A stretch of 64,000 nucleotides of DNA from Leptospira_A soteropolitanensis (GCF_026151335.1 NZ_JAMQPP010000002.1), one strand, 5' to 3'. Counted from the first letter of the stretch, positions 25,254 to 35,263 are shown. Notes: a model not told the origin generated them from the letters alone. Translations and numbers: made by a program.

Positions 25254-27356
25254 TTATACCATATTTTCGCTTGCAGTTTTCTTTGCTTGATCAAATGGAA
25301 TACTAATATGAATGGGTTTTTCGCTACTTACTCCCTTTCCGAATGCTAAAGCATGACTCTGTCGTAAGTTAGGAATACTGTTTATGTAGTTTTGACCATA
25401 AACTTGAGTTAAGAAGTCTAAACTAGTTTTATCTATTATTTTGAATGTAATAAAGGTATTGCATTGAGATAAGATGGTTTTACTGACTAATGCAGTTCTT
25501 TGTGAGACAATCAATAGACCAACGTTATACTTTCTTCCTTGCAATGCAATTTGAGAAATTCGACCAACAACGGCATCAGTGTCGCTTCTATCATTTCTAT
25601 AAAGATTGAATTCTGGTGCTATAGTGTGTGCTTCTTCTAATACTATTAGTATTTGTTGTTTTTTTGATCTATTCTTCTTAGCCCATTGAAAGATTGCTGA
25701 TAAATATAATTCTGTTATGCGTAGAGTTGCTCTGGAATTTGAAATATCTTCCAACTCGAATATTGATAACTTATCCCTTTTGCTTAGGAAGTGATTAACT
25801 TCTTTGGTGATATTTCCTGAAATGCCCTTTATAAAAGCATTAAAATTTGCTTTTTCTTTGGATGCACTAAATTCTCCCGTTTCAATTGCTTCTAGTAGTT
25901 CACTTGTTTCTTTTGATGCATTTTTTTTTAATCCGATTTTTCTGGGTTTAAATTCTTTCAGTCTTTGAATATAATCACCTGTTAAATCGAAACAAATGAT
26001 CTTTGTATTTCCCTTCAATCCTTCCTTTATAATATCGAAAGTAAGTTCTGTTTTCCCCATTCCTGTTATTCCAAGTATTGCGGTGTGGTATTTAACAAGT
26101 GAATTTAAGTCGAAATTGACTCGTTTGTTGGTTCCAGGCATGTTTCCAAGAGAAAATGAAGTCGTTTTTTTATATTCAGTGGAGAATCTAAATAAGAATA
26201 CTGGTGAATTCATTTCTGGAAGCCAAGGGAACCATGTATAACTTCCATTATCACTTTCAATTCCAATTTGAGAAGCTTTTGCAACTCTACTTCCATACGG
26301 ATTCTCTTTAAAATATTCTTCTTTCGTTTTTGCTTCATAAATCTGATAGTAGATTATCTTATCATTTATTTTACAGAACACGACCATACCTTCTTCTAGA
26401 ATTTCATTTGTGGAAATTTCTATTTTAATTTCTTGGATAGAAGAGTCTTCAATAATGATACCGATTACCTTTCCAGACATATTTGAACCAAGGTATTCCT
26501 GAATGATTTCGTCAGGTTTTAACAGTCCATTTGTATAATATACAAATCCAGGAATTTCGTGTTTAGTTACTATTTTATTATTACTAAAGAATAAGCCCGT
26601 ACCAACTAATTTGTCATTTAAAGTTTGGTAAAATAAAGGTATTATATATCCTTTCCTCCCATCGATCAGGGTAGTTGATAGTGATTCGAGCGAGTTCCAC
26701 CTTGTTTGCGTATGTAAGTTCACTCTAATAAGATTAGGGCTATCTATTCGGGTAATTTTTCCAATTGTCAACTTTTCAATAGATTTTTCTTTTCGAATAT
26801 AGATGAACGAAAATATAAGAAAGATGACGTTTTCTAACGGATGGAGTATTGCAAAAAAAAACCAAAATGTAACCAGGAGGATAGGTGTACTACCTGAGGA
26901 ATCGAAATATCCGAATATACTTATGAATGCAATAGGAGTGAAAAAGAACTCGGGTTTTGAAAATAAAGATATTATCTTGTTCGAAAATTTTTGTAATTCT
27001 GGGTTTATTTGGTTTTTTGTAGTATACCCATTTATAATTCCTACAATTGCAATGATACAACTAAAAAAAGCAGAAGTATTAGTTAAATATTCAGATATGT
27101 CCGATTGAAGCCTTGATGATGTCAGATCAATAGTTGTTGAGGCAAGAAAACCAGAAATACCCAAGCTAATTGCATCAACAGATTTCGAGAAAAAAGGTGC
27201 TGATAGCAGTCGGTATGTATGCAAACCAATAAATGATATTAACCATAGACTTTCTCCGCCACCAGTAATTTTGTACGAGTTTAGTAAATAGAAATGAATG
27301 GTTATCGCGATAACGATGTAGAGAAATAGAGAAAATATTCTTAGAATTAGATTCAC
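25254..27356 (-). CDS. Membrane-anchored HerA/FtsK-type ATPase (DUF87), 700 aa
   Basis: The first ~190 residues hold five or six hydrophobic segments, an unusual anchor for a HerA-like protein. A beta-rich domain (about 200-400) resembles the HAS-barrel region. The ATPase has Walker A GITGMGKT (429-436), Walker B ILIVLEEAHT and a GRKYNVGLLIVSQR motif. The ending IHISIPF is also typical. HerA-type ATPases translocate DNA and partner with nucleases in repair and antiphage systems. No NurA or SIR2 gene is adjacent; nearby nucleases are candidates. It starts just downstream of an hsdS remnant. Confidence 0.85.
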   Translation of the reverse strand: MNLILRIFSLFLYIVIAITIHFYLLNSYKITGGGESLWLISFIGLHTYRLLSAPFFSKSVDAISLGISGFLASTTIDLTSSRLQSDISEYLTNTSAFFSCIIAIVGIINGYTTKNQINPELQKFSNKIISLFSKPEFFFTPIAFISIFGYFDSSGSTPILLVTFWFFFAILHPLENVIFLIFSFIYIRKEKSIEKLTIGKITRIDSPNLIRVNLHTQTRWNSLESLSTTLIDGRKGYIIPLFYQTLNDKLVGTGLFFSNNKIVTKHEIPGFVYYTNGLLKPDEIIQEYLGSNMSGKVIGIIIEDSSIQEIKIEISTNEILEEGMVVFCKINDKIIYYQIYEAKTKEEYFKENPYGSRVAKASQIGIESDNGSYTWFPWLPEMNSPVFLFRFSTEYKKTTSFSLGNMPGTNKRVNFDLNSLVKYHTAILGITGMGKTELTFDIIKEGLKGNTKIICFDLTGDYIQRLKEFKPRKIGLKKNASKETSELLEAIETGEFSASKEKANFNAFIKGISGNITKEVNHFLSKRDKLSIFELEDISNSRATLRITELYLSAIFQWAKKNRSKKQQILIVLEEAHTIAPEFNLYRNDRSDTDAVVGRISQIALQGRKYNVGLLIVSQRTALVSKTILSQCNTFITFKIIDKTSLDFLTQVYGQNYINSIPNLRQSHALAFGKGVSSEKPIHISIPFDQAKKTASENMV

Positions 27357-27461
27357 TTTGTTTATCCTAAATATTTATTCAAGAAAATTGCAGATATATT
27401 TTATTATATATCTTGAATGGTTTTTCTTGAGAAAGTTTATATCAAAAATTTTATCATCACC

Positions 27462-27551
27462 AACCACCTCCCTCTCCCGCCAACCAAACCTTTCTCGTAA
27501 ACAAAACCTGCATGAGTCCCTTTCGTCTTGTCCGACTCCTTATCCAAACCC
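27462..27551 (-). pseudogene. Remnant of an hsdS 3' end
   Basis: Read leftward, the stretch encodes GLDKESDKTKG and, after a frameshift, GLMQVLFTRKVWL. The intact hsdS ends ALEKKLEKTKGIKQ then GLMQVLLTGKIRLV. The nucleotide sequences match closely too. It sits after two genes that follow hsdS, so a second hsdS copy or a duplicated 3' end once stood here. Confidence 0.7.
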
Positions 27552-27569
27552 TAAATTTAAATAATTAAT

Positions 27570-28781
27570 TTAATTAGAAACTTGTAAGAGTTGGCAGTTG
27601 ATTTGAATCAAATTTACGTCATCATAACTGTCAAAACGATCTACCGAAGTAATTTTTTCACCGCCTATTCCTGCGAGAATACCTGAAGTTAACTTGATCT
27701 TGACGATAATCATTTCCTCATCCTTTTTGGATTCAAATTCAGAAGCTATAGATTCCTTTGTGTAGGAACTTTCTCTATAAAAGCCTTTTGTTCCATCTGT
27801 ATCAGTCACAAAATGGAATTTCAAAATCCTTCCTTGTTTTGTTTGAAACGCAAATGTGCGGAAATTAACCTTAATTAAATTGCATGATTTAGGAAAACTT
27901 ATCTCTTTTCCAAGTTCAAAAACTTCATCAAAAATTATTTTTGAATCTTTTGTAGAATTTTTTGATAGGATTAATTGACCATTTTCTTCATAATCTCTTG
28001 ATTTTTTCTTTTTTTGGAATGCTTCTTCGATTCTATTGAAGTCAATGTTTTGCTTTCTTAATGAATTTTGACAATCTTCTTGTTTTTGTAGTTCTAATTT
28101 CTGATTTGTTAATATACTTTCTAACTTATTGAGAGATTCAAATATAGTTTTAAAATTTATGTCCTCATTTTTTTTTGTTATAGAATCGATTAAGCTTTCT
28201 TCGGAATAAAGGGTGAATTCATTATTTGAAATATGAAGACTTTCGAAGAAATACCATTTATACTTAAAGTATGAATCTGCTGATTTAAATTTCTCTTTAA
28301 GCTTCAGGAAAAAGGAATCGTTTGCTCTGTTCCATTTTTCTATATCACTTGTTCCGTAAAATTCATAAGTATCGTTTTGGTTTTTAAGTTCGATCGAAAA
28401 AAGGGTTAGTTGGTTTTCAGTTAAATATAAATCATATTCCTTTTTTTGCCTTTCATAATTGATGAAAGAAAGCTGGAATGAATCAATATCCTTACATTTG
28501 AAAAATACTTTGTTTTCGTTAATATACCATTTTGCTTCTTTACACCTTAATTTCCCCGTTGATATATTTGCAGTGCCATCGGGGGATAGCGTTAGGATAT
28601 TCTCGCTAGAATAGTTTTTTTTAAATTTAGGAAATTCGTAACTTTTTTCTTTCTCAAATAAAAACCATTTACCTGAATACAGTTTGAATAATTCAGGATA
28701 TTTTGTTTTGGATTCCTGGATATTATGGAAGTTACAACTTAGAATAGTTGCCATGATTATCATTGATGTTAAATATTGCAT
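27570..28781 (-). CDS. Hypothetical lipoprotein in the hsd locus, 403 aa
   Basis: The N-terminus MQYLTSMIIMATILSCNF carries a short hydrophobic core and the lipobox ILSC, so it is probably lipidated. The first ~130 residues read like lipocalin-style beta strands (SGKWFLFEKEKSYEF, NILTLSPDGTANIS). A helical Lys/Glu-rich middle follows (residues 150-270), and then a second beta-rich region. No family was recognised. Together with the next-door membrane protein it lies between hsdS and the hsdS remnant, as if inserted as a unit. Confidence 0.7.
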   Translation of the reverse strand: MQYLTSMIIMATILSCNFHNIQESKTKYPELFKLYSGKWFLFEKEKSYEFPKFKKNYSSENILTLSPDGTANISTGKLRCKEAKWYINENKVFFKCKDIDSFQLSFINYERQKKEYDLYLTENQLTLFSIELKNQNDTYEFYGTSDIEKWNRANDSFFLKLKEKFKSADSYFKYKWYFFESLHISNNEFTLYSEESLIDSITKKNEDINFKTIFESLNKLESILTNQKLELQKQEDCQNSLRKQNIDFNRIEEAFQKKKKSRDYEENGQLILSKNSTKDSKIIFDEVFELGKEISFPKSCNLIKVNFRTFAFQTKQGRILKFHFVTDTDGTKGFYRESSYTKESIASEFESKKDEEMIIVKIKLTSGILAGIGGEKITSVDRFDSYDDVNLIQINCQLLQVSN

Positions 28782-28817
28782 GCCGAAGGTTCCCTAAATA
28801 TTGAATTATATGAATCG

Positions 28818-29354
28818 TTATGATAATGGAGCATTTTTATTATCTGCATCTTTAGAAATCTCGATACGCAGTGATTTGTTTTTTCTAAGGAAATCTAAAA
28901 TTGCCTTTCTGATTTCAGTTAATTCTTCTTCGATTACCCAATGTCCATTTGGATAGTAGGCACTTTGGTTAATTCTAGATTTGTCGAAATTAATTTTCAA
29001 AGAAACGCCTATTTCATGGATTAAATCGACCAAAAGATCATGACTTTTTTGATTCCAGCTTTCATATTGTGGTTTATGGTTTAAGTGTTGAAGGTATAGG
29101 TTCCATTTATCCAATACTTTACTGAATTTTTTTTCATTAAATTCTGCATCTATCGAGTTTAGTGCTTCTACATGCTGGATTGAAAGTGTATTTGATCTAG
29201 TCGTTAAAAGAGTTTTAAAAATAGTATATCTTCTCTCATAGTCTTTTCTTTTCCTTTCGAATAACATCGTCAATTGTACAGCAAGTAGCGGACTGATGAG
29301 TATCGCTATGATCGATAAAGCATCCGAAATTTTAAAATTTAAATCCATCCCCAT
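28818..29354 (-). CDS. DUF6680-like membrane protein in the hsd locus, 178 aa
   Basis: One transmembrane segment at about residues 10-30 (ALSIIAILISPLLAVQLTML) is followed by a cytosolic helical domain. The sequence TLSIQHVEALNSIDAEF and the later INQSAYYPNGHWVIEEE resemble the DUF6680 family as remembered, which often appears among defence genes. It starts a few bases after the hsdS stop, so it probably belongs to the hsdMS transcript. ATG 29354 and ATG 29348 are both possible starts. Function is unknown. Confidence 0.65.
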   Translation of the reverse strand: MGMDLNFKISDALSIIAILISPLLAVQLTMLFERKRKDYERRYTIFKTLLTTRSNTLSIQHVEALNSIDAEFNEKKFSKVLDKWNLYLQHLNHKPQYESWNQKSHDLLVDLIHEIGVSLKINFDKSRINQSAYYPNGHWVIEEELTEIRKAILDFLRKNKSLRIEISKDADNKNAPLS

Positions 29355-29360
29355 TCCCCC

Positions 29361-30632
29361 TCACACCAACCTGATCTTCCCAGTCAGCAACACTTGCATT
29401 AATCCCTGCTTGATCCCCTTCGTCTTCTCTAACTTCTTCTCCAAAGCCTCAATCCCCTCATCCATTTCCGAAAGCAATTGCGCAATGGCTTCCTGTTCGG
29501 CGAGAATGGGGGGAAGAGAGAATGCATAGTTTTTTAAATCATTCAAATCTATCCCAGTTTGTCCTGAAGTACGTCGTGAAAGAGTCTCTACGTAATCGAA
29601 AAGTTTACTTGTTTTAAGAAAGTAGTAGATATAGGACTTGCTTACGTTATTTTTTGGAATGGCTTTAATTAATGCAACATTGTATGCACCAGTCAAACCC
29701 CGTAAGATTTGGAAAATCGGTGGTCCATATCTTCCTATCATAATGTCATTTTTATCGCAGAATCTCCTTGCTAATTTAGAAGGAATATAGGTTGTAAACG
29801 AGTCTCCTTTATAATCTCTAATCTGCAATAGTCTTATAAAGCCAGGTTTCTCATCGTAAATAAAATTTGATTTATCTGGTTGAGAGCCTCCTTGAAATTC
29901 AATCATATCCCCCAACTTCTTCACTTCCCAATCCTCAGGAATCCGTCCCACCTCCGTATCCTTCATTCCTCCTTTCCCACCAAACCCAGGCAAACGACGT
30001 TTCCCCGTAAGTAATTCTTGCATGGCTCCTTGTTTCAGGAGTTTTTTCTTTTGGATGGTGGTTTCCAGGGAAGTGATCAGAGCATCGGTATCGGAAAGAA
30101 CATCGGCAATGGCTTCTTGTTCGGCGAGAGTGGGGGGTGTAATTAATCGAAAACTTCTAATCTTCGACATAGAAAGACTAGGTTGAGCACCGATACTTGT
30201 ATTATTTACAATTTCAGTTTTTATATTTATACTACAAAAACAATGATAAACGAAACGAAATGAAGTTTGATTATTACATGTAATCTTTGAAGTATTAGGT
30301 CCAAGGTGGTACTTATCATTTTCATTGATAATCCAAATTGGACCAATTGTTCCAACATACGCAAAGATTAAATCGTTTTTAAATAATTTACTTCTTGGTA
30401 GTTTCGACGAAACTGATTTGGGAATAGTTTTTATATCAGATAAATCAAGTTTATTTCGACTTATGTTTGTTCCTCTTATAACGATAATTTCACCTTCATC
30501 TTTATAATTATTGAAATAAAGAGAATACTCAAATCCTGCTAATTTTGTTATAAAAGCTAGATCACCTAGTTTCTTAATCATCCAATCCTCAGGGATCAGT
30601 CCTAATTCTGTATCTTTTAACTTTTTCTTCAT
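29361..30632 (-). CDS. hsdS: Type I restriction-modification specificity subunit (HsdS), 423 aa
   Basis: Two target-recognition domains alternate with two conserved helical spacers. Each half opens with (L/V)GxIPEDWxxKKLGD (near residues 10 and 232) and ends with PP(T/I)LAEQEAIAxxLS, followed by an LLTGKxRL tail. It chooses the bipartite DNA site for the methyltransferase and nuclease. The ATG overlaps the hsdM stop by four bases (ATGA). The strong similarity of its own conserved repeats and the hsdS 3' remnant downstream make domain shuffling possible. Confidence 0.95.
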   Translation of the reverse strand: MKKKLKDTELGLIPEDWMIKKLGDLAFITKLAGFEYSLYFNNYKDEGEIIVIRGTNISRNKLDLSDIKTIPKSVSSKLPRSKLFKNDLIFAYVGTIGPIWIINENDKYHLGPNTSKITCNNQTSFRFVYHCFCSINIKTEIVNNTSIGAQPSLSMSKIRSFRLITPPTLAEQEAIADVLSDTDALITSLETTIQKKKLLKQGAMQELLTGKRRLPGFGGKGGMKDTEVGRIPEDWEVKKLGDMIEFQGGSQPDKSNFIYDEKPGFIRLLQIRDYKGDSFTTYIPSKLARRFCDKNDIMIGRYGPPIFQILRGLTGAYNVALIKAIPKNNVSKSYIYYFLKTSKLFDYVETLSRRTSGQTGIDLNDLKNYAFSLPPILAEQEAIAQLLSEMDEGIEALEKKLEKTKGIKQGLMQVLLTGKIRLV

Positions 30633-33019
30633 AACCCAAACCCCATCTTTGCCAAATGCCCTTTGACCTTTTTATCCAGTGCCTCTGTTTCTTTCTCCAA
30701 AGTCGCAAGCGGACTTTCATACCGTTCCGCAAGTTCTTTGATCCGTTTAGTCAGGGTTTGGCTGATGCGGTTCAGTTCCGATTGCACATCTGCTGCCAGT
30801 TTGGCGAACCATTTGGTTTCTACTACCAGGGTTTTGATTTCCTCTTCTTTTAAGGTTTTGTATCGTTCGCTCACTTTGGTTTGTAAATCAGCTTGTGCCT
30901 GTTTGATTTTGGAATTGAGATCCGTAACTTGGTTGGCTACGTTTAGGTATTCTTGGAGAAAGGTGATTTCTTCCTTGGCATCCTTATCCGATTGGATTTG
31001 TTTCAAACGTGCTTGCACAGACTTAGGTGTGACGGTTTCCTTATCGGTTTTGGCATCCGAGAGAAGTCCTTCGTCTCCACCTTGTTCCTCGACCATTTCT
31101 TCTAGTTTTAAGTCCAGACTATCCCTTTCGGATTCCAAGGTTTCGATAGTTTCCTTTTCCTTGGCAAAGTAGGCTTGGATGAGGAGGGCTTTGGGAATGA
31201 GCCTTCCTTCAAACTCCTTGGATTTGCCAATGGGTTCGATTTCCTTTCCCACCTTCCAACCTTCATCCACAACCAAATACACATCATCTTGCATCACCTC
31301 AAGCCAATAGGTCATCAGATGTTGGTAGATATCATAAGCATCCACAAGAGGGGTTTTGGAAAAGGCAGTGAGAAGGCTTTCGCTAAAGTTATGGATAAAC
31401 TCCTTAGGTTTGGTTTTACTCCCAATCGACTTACATGCTTCGAGTCCGCTTTCTTTCCATTTGGCGAACGTGGTTTCGATCTGTTTTCCAAATTTCACAA
31501 ATTCAGGATGAGAATAGATTGTAGTTTTGATCTCTTCCTTCGAACATTTGAGATCATAAAATCCTTTTCGTTTGTTGGTAGTAAAAAGAGTTTCTTTCAG
31601 TCCTTGATACACCTCCCAAAAAGGAGAGAGGGCATCCACATCCAGTTCAGGAATCCCGCCATGCAAATGAGCTTCGATGTTTTGGATGTCTTCTGGTTCA
31701 CTGCTATCAATATAACGAGGGATATTGAGATTGAATTCCTTCTCTTCAATCTCTTTGAATGTCACCTTACGGCTGTATTTGGGAATTTGAATTTTATTGG
31801 TAAACACATCCACAATTTTGTGAATGTCTTGTTCCCGAAGTCGGTTTTTATTTCCATCCTTCTCAAACCCTTTCGACGCATCGACAATGAAAAGTTCCTT
31901 TCGTGTTTCAGCTTCTTCCTTATTGATCACAATGATACAAGCAGGGATACCCGTTCCGTAAAACAAATTGGCAGGAAGACCAATGATCCCTTCGATATAA
32001 CCTTTTTGGATCAGTTTCTTTCGAATCTCTGCCTCCGCATTCCCACGAAAGAGAACACCATGAGGAAGAATGATGGCTCCCTTTCCGTTACTCTTCAAAC
32101 TACGAACCGCATGCAGTAAAAAAGCAAAATCCCCATTCTTCTGAGGAGGAATACCAAAGTCCTGAAACCTCCCATAACGATCGTTTATGGGATCAATTCC
32201 AGTGCTCCATGCCTTAAAGGAAAACGGAGGATTGGCGACAAAAAAATCAAACTGCTTGAGGTCTCCTTTATCCGTAAGATACAAAGGATTGGCAAGTGTG
32301 TTCCCTTGTTTGATCTCTGCAGTTGGATTGTCATGGAGGATCATATTCATCCGTGCCAAAGAAGACGTTGCCACATCCATCTCTTGTCCATACAGAGTGA
32401 TCTTACCCGCCTCAGCCGATACCTTCAGAAGCAAGGAACCAGAACCACATGTGGGGTCATAAGCCGTCTTACTAGATTTATCAGCCGAGGACACATGGAT
32501 GATCTTTGCCATGATACGACTCACTTCGGCAGGCGTATAAAATTGCCCCTTACTCTTGCCACTTTCTGTAGCAAAATGCCTCATGAGATACTCATAAGCA
32601 TCACCTAGGATATCATCACCTTCCGCCTTGTTACCCGAAAAGTCGAGAGCAGGGTTTTCAAAGATCGCAATGAGATTGGTTAGGCGTTGGACCATCTCCT
32701 TACCACTGCCGAGTTTGTTTACATCGTTAAAGTCAGGAAAATCGGAGATTTTGTTGGCTTCACCCAATGGTGCGAGTATCTTTTTATTGATGTCATCGCC
32801 AATACTCGTTTTTCCCTTCAAGGCAACCATGTCCTTAAAAGAGCTACCCTTTGGCACTGTGATGGGAGAGAACGCTTCTCCCGCATATTTATCTGAAATG
32901 TATTTGATAAATAACATCACAAGAACATAATCCTTGTATTGTGAGGCGTCCATCCCACCTCGAAGTTCATCGCAGGATTTCCAAAGTGAAGAGTATAATT
33001 CCGATTTTTTTATTGCCAT
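30629..33019 (-). CDS. hsdM: Type I DNA methyltransferase subunit (HsdM), 796 aa
   Basis: An N6-adenine methyltransferase. The N-terminal HsdM_N helical domain is followed by the SAM motif DPTCGSGSLL (about 188-197) and the catalytic NPPF (FFVANPPFSF, about 257-266). The C-terminal ~200 residues form a long coiled coil (repeated KxKQxQADLQTK-type heptads), making it longer than the classic ~520-residue HsdM. It heads the leftward hsd operon and is coupled to hsdS. Only about 80 bases separate it from the divergent viperin-side gene. Confidence 0.95.
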   Translation of the reverse strand: MAIKKSELYSSLWKSCDELRGGMDASQYKDYVLVMLFIKYISDKYAGEAFSPITVPKGSSFKDMVALKGKTSIGDDINKKILAPLGEANKISDFPDFNDVNKLGSGKEMVQRLTNLIAIFENPALDFSGNKAEGDDILGDAYEYLMRHFATESGKSKGQFYTPAEVSRIMAKIIHVSSADKSSKTAYDPTCGSGSLLLKVSAEAGKITLYGQEMDVATSSLARMNMILHDNPTAEIKQGNTLANPLYLTDKGDLKQFDFFVANPPFSFKAWSTGIDPINDRYGRFQDFGIPPQKNGDFAFLLHAVRSLKSNGKGAIILPHGVLFRGNAEAEIRKKLIQKGYIEGIIGLPANLFYGTGIPACIIVINKEEAETRKELFIVDASKGFEKDGNKNRLREQDIHKIVDVFTNKIQIPKYSRKVTFKEIEEKEFNLNIPRYIDSSEPEDIQNIEAHLHGGIPELDVDALSPFWEVYQGLKETLFTTNKRKGFYDLKCSKEEIKTTIYSHPEFVKFGKQIETTFAKWKESGLEACKSIGSKTKPKEFIHNFSESLLTAFSKTPLVDAYDIYQHLMTYWLEVMQDDVYLVVDEGWKVGKEIEPIGKSKEFEGRLIPKALLIQAYFAKEKETIETLESERDSLDLKLEEMVEEQGGDEGLLSDAKTDKETVTPKSVQARLKQIQSDKDAKEEITFLQEYLNVANQVTDLNSKIKQAQADLQTKVSERYKTLKEEEIKTLVVETKWFAKLAADVQSELNRISQTLTKRIKELAERYESPLATLEKETEALDKKVKGHLAKMGFGL

Positions 33020-33075
33020 AGAATACAGTCAGATTTCATAATTTACGGAAATTCTGCAATAGTTTCATGATAGCG

Positions 33076-33089
33076 GAAGGGTGGGACAA
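33076..33089 (+). repeat. 14-bp repeat GAAGGGTGGGACAA, left of the viperin cassette
   Basis: An exact inverted copy is at 36838-36851, so the pair brackets the large nuclease-like gene, viperin and a 150-residue gene. The left copy overlaps the hsdM/nuclease intergenic region. Confidence 0.4.
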
Positions 33090-33101
33090 AGTGGGGTGGG
33101 G

Positions 33102-35174
33102 ATGAATAATTTTAAATCACAGATTTTGAAAATTTTGGGTAATAGTCAAAATATAGACGACGAATTGCAAAATTTACTGAGCACAAATGGAACCATAGTC
33201 ATCTTTTATTTGGCAAAAATCTCAGTAGAAAAAGGGAGCCTAAGCAAAAAAAAAATAAATGGAAGACTTAAGAAACTCTATTTAAGTAAATTTTTTAGTC
33301 AAAATATCGACCAATTTTTGAACACGGAATACTATGAGATTTTTATTAACTTGTATGTATATTGTAGTCAAAACTGGGAAACTAAAATAATAGAGAAGTA
33401 TTTTGAGAAAGATAAGGCTGTGCTTCTTAAAGCTATCAAATTAGCAAGTCTTCGTAATCAAAATTCGATATCAGATTTCTCAACGAATAATCGAGACATC
33501 GCATTGGAGCTTTTCTCGGAGTTGAATGCGTTTGCATATTTTATAAATACACATAAAAAATTGGAAATAAGTTTAAAAGAAACTTTTTTATCTAAGTTAA
33601 ATATGTTTTCATTATTCGATTTTTTATATGTATGCGGAGAATTTTTAAGTTCGGAAGCGAATTTAAATCAACAGCATTCCTATTACTTCCAAAAGTTACT
33701 TATGCTTAAAATAAATACTATTCTAAGCAGTAATCAAATTAAAATAGAAAGTTTAGATGAATTTCAGTTTCATAATTTTTTTATCAGATTGCAATGTAAG
33801 CCGAAGTTAGATCAAGTCGAAGGATTAAATTTAAGATTAATTAGTGAAACATATTTATTCAATTTTCCAATTGATTTGGATGGAGATATTTTTAAGGAAT
33901 TCTGTTTAAACAATAGTTTTCATTATAATTTATCAGACATAGAAAACCAACTTACTTTGATGAACTCATCATTATCCGACCAAAAGCTTTTTAAAGTATT
34001 TGTTAAAAAATTTAGAGAGATATGTGAATGCAATGCAGAAATAAATTATGTTATGAGGTATATGGCGACAATTAGAATGGTTTTTTGGTATTTTATAACT
34101 TCACAAAAAAATTCAATTGTAGACGAAATAATATCTTTTATGCAATTCTTATTTTATTTAGAGGCAGGGTTAAAAATTGAAGAGGATTCCTGGCGAGGAT
34201 CTAAATTGGGTAATGATTTTAAAATATTCTCAGATAGCAGTATTCTAAACGTATATCCAAGTTCAAATTTGAAAAAAAATCTCCGAGAGGCGATCATAGA
34301 TAAAATTGTATTTAGAATTGGAAATGATTTGAATCGCAAATTTCTAAATACTTATTTATTTGAAATTGAAGATTCTTTTTTCTTTTTTCCTAAATCTTCA
34401 GCGAATCCTTTTTTTGCTTTCTCAGTCATTGATAGTTTGATTCGAATTTCTAAGGATTCTAAAATAGAGACTGAAAATCTAGCATCCTTAATATCATCTG
34501 ATCTTGAAGAAAACGTTTCAAAATTATTTGAAAGTTCTAAATTTCGAGTTTTAAAAAATGAAATTTTATGTGACTCTGATCAATCCACCGTACCTAAGAT
34601 GGAAATAGATGTCATGGTGAAAGATGGTAATACGCTTCTTATCTTGGAAATAAAAAGTTCATCATTTAACGGCGGTTTATTTCAAATATTTGAAACCTAT
34701 CATCAAAATCTACTAAAAGCTGGTCTTCAGTTATCCAATATTGAAAAATATTTGAATACCGATTTGGGAAGAGATGAATTGAGGAATAGATTTGGATTTA
34801 ATGAAAAAAATTTAGAAATCAAATATATGGTAGTTTCAAACCATTTTAATTTTGATGGAGTCAAGATTTTTTCTAAGTATTTAAAAACTTCCTATTTTGA
34901 ATTAGAAACCATTTTGAATGATAATTTATACCTTTTATACGATCCGATTTTTGAAATTTCCGAAGAAGAGAGAGTAGGAATTCTGTCTGTGGAAAATGGG
35001 GATAGTAAAAATTTTGATTATTACAATCAACTCACGCTTGAAAGGTTTCCAGCTTTAAAAGCAAAAATGCAGGAAAAATACAAACTCTTCGACGGTGATA
35101 AATCACTCATCAATATTTATAAAAAATTGGAAGAAAAAGTTGTTTGGCGGTGTTTAAATAGTTCCCAAAATTGA
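33102..35174 (+). CDS. Large PD-(D/E)XK-type protein upstream of viperin, 690 aa
   Basis: The first ~460 residues are helical and unrecognised. Around residues 480-530 is a restriction-endonuclease-like core: FRVLKNEILC, KMEIDVMVKDGNTLL and LILEIKSS, giving Asp and Glu-x-Lys in the right order (a NERD/Mrr-like pattern). A C-terminal region of about 150 residues follows. ATG 33102 is preferred to GTG 33081, with a G-rich ribosome-binding site before it. It is divergent from hsdM and 89 bases upstream of the viperin gene on the same strand, so joint transcription is likely. It may be an effector or a separate nuclease. Confidence 0.7.
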   Translation: MNNFKSQILKILGNSQNIDDELQNLLSTNGTIVIFYLAKISVEKGSLSKKKINGRLKKLYLSKFFSQNIDQFLNTEYYEIFINLYVYCSQNWETKIIEKYFEKDKAVLLKAIKLASLRNQNSISDFSTNNRDIALELFSELNAFAYFINTHKKLEISLKETFLSKLNMFSLFDFLYVCGEFLSSEANLNQQHSYYFQKLLMLKINTILSSNQIKIESLDEFQFHNFFIRLQCKPKLDQVEGLNLRLISETYLFNFPIDLDGDIFKEFCLNNSFHYNLSDIENQLTLMNSSLSDQKLFKVFVKKFREICECNAEINYVMRYMATIRMVFWYFITSQKNSIVDEIISFMQFLFYLEAGLKIEEDSWRGSKLGNDFKIFSDSSILNVYPSSNLKKNLREAIIDKIVFRIGNDLNRKFLNTYLFEIEDSFFFFPKSSANPFFAFSVIDSLIRISKDSKIETENLASLISSDLEENVSKLFESSKFRVLKNEILCDSDQSTVPKMEIDVMVKDGNTLLILEIKSSSFNGGLFQIFETYHQNLLKAGLQLSNIEKYLNTDLGRDELRNRFGFNEKNLEIKYMVVSNHFNFDGVKIFSKYLKTSYFELETILNDNLYLLYDPIFEISEEERVGILSVENGDSKNFDYYNQLTLERFPALKAKMQEKYKLFDGDKSLINIYKKLEEKVVWRCLNSSQN

Positions 35175-35263
35175 GGGCATGAACTAACATAGAAATTCCA
35201 GATTATCGTTCCAAATCTTTCTCATGCTAGTTGCTTCTACGAAGCCAATGAGCAAGGATAAAA

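Noticed and set aside
25073..25294. Minus-strand 73-codon open frame after the HerA gene
   Set aside because: It starts within the HerA gene, lacks a ribosome-binding site and shows no motif.
31175..32119. Plus-strand 314-codon open frame
   Set aside because: It is the reverse complement of hsdM, whose methyltransferase motifs are certain; no ribosome-binding site.
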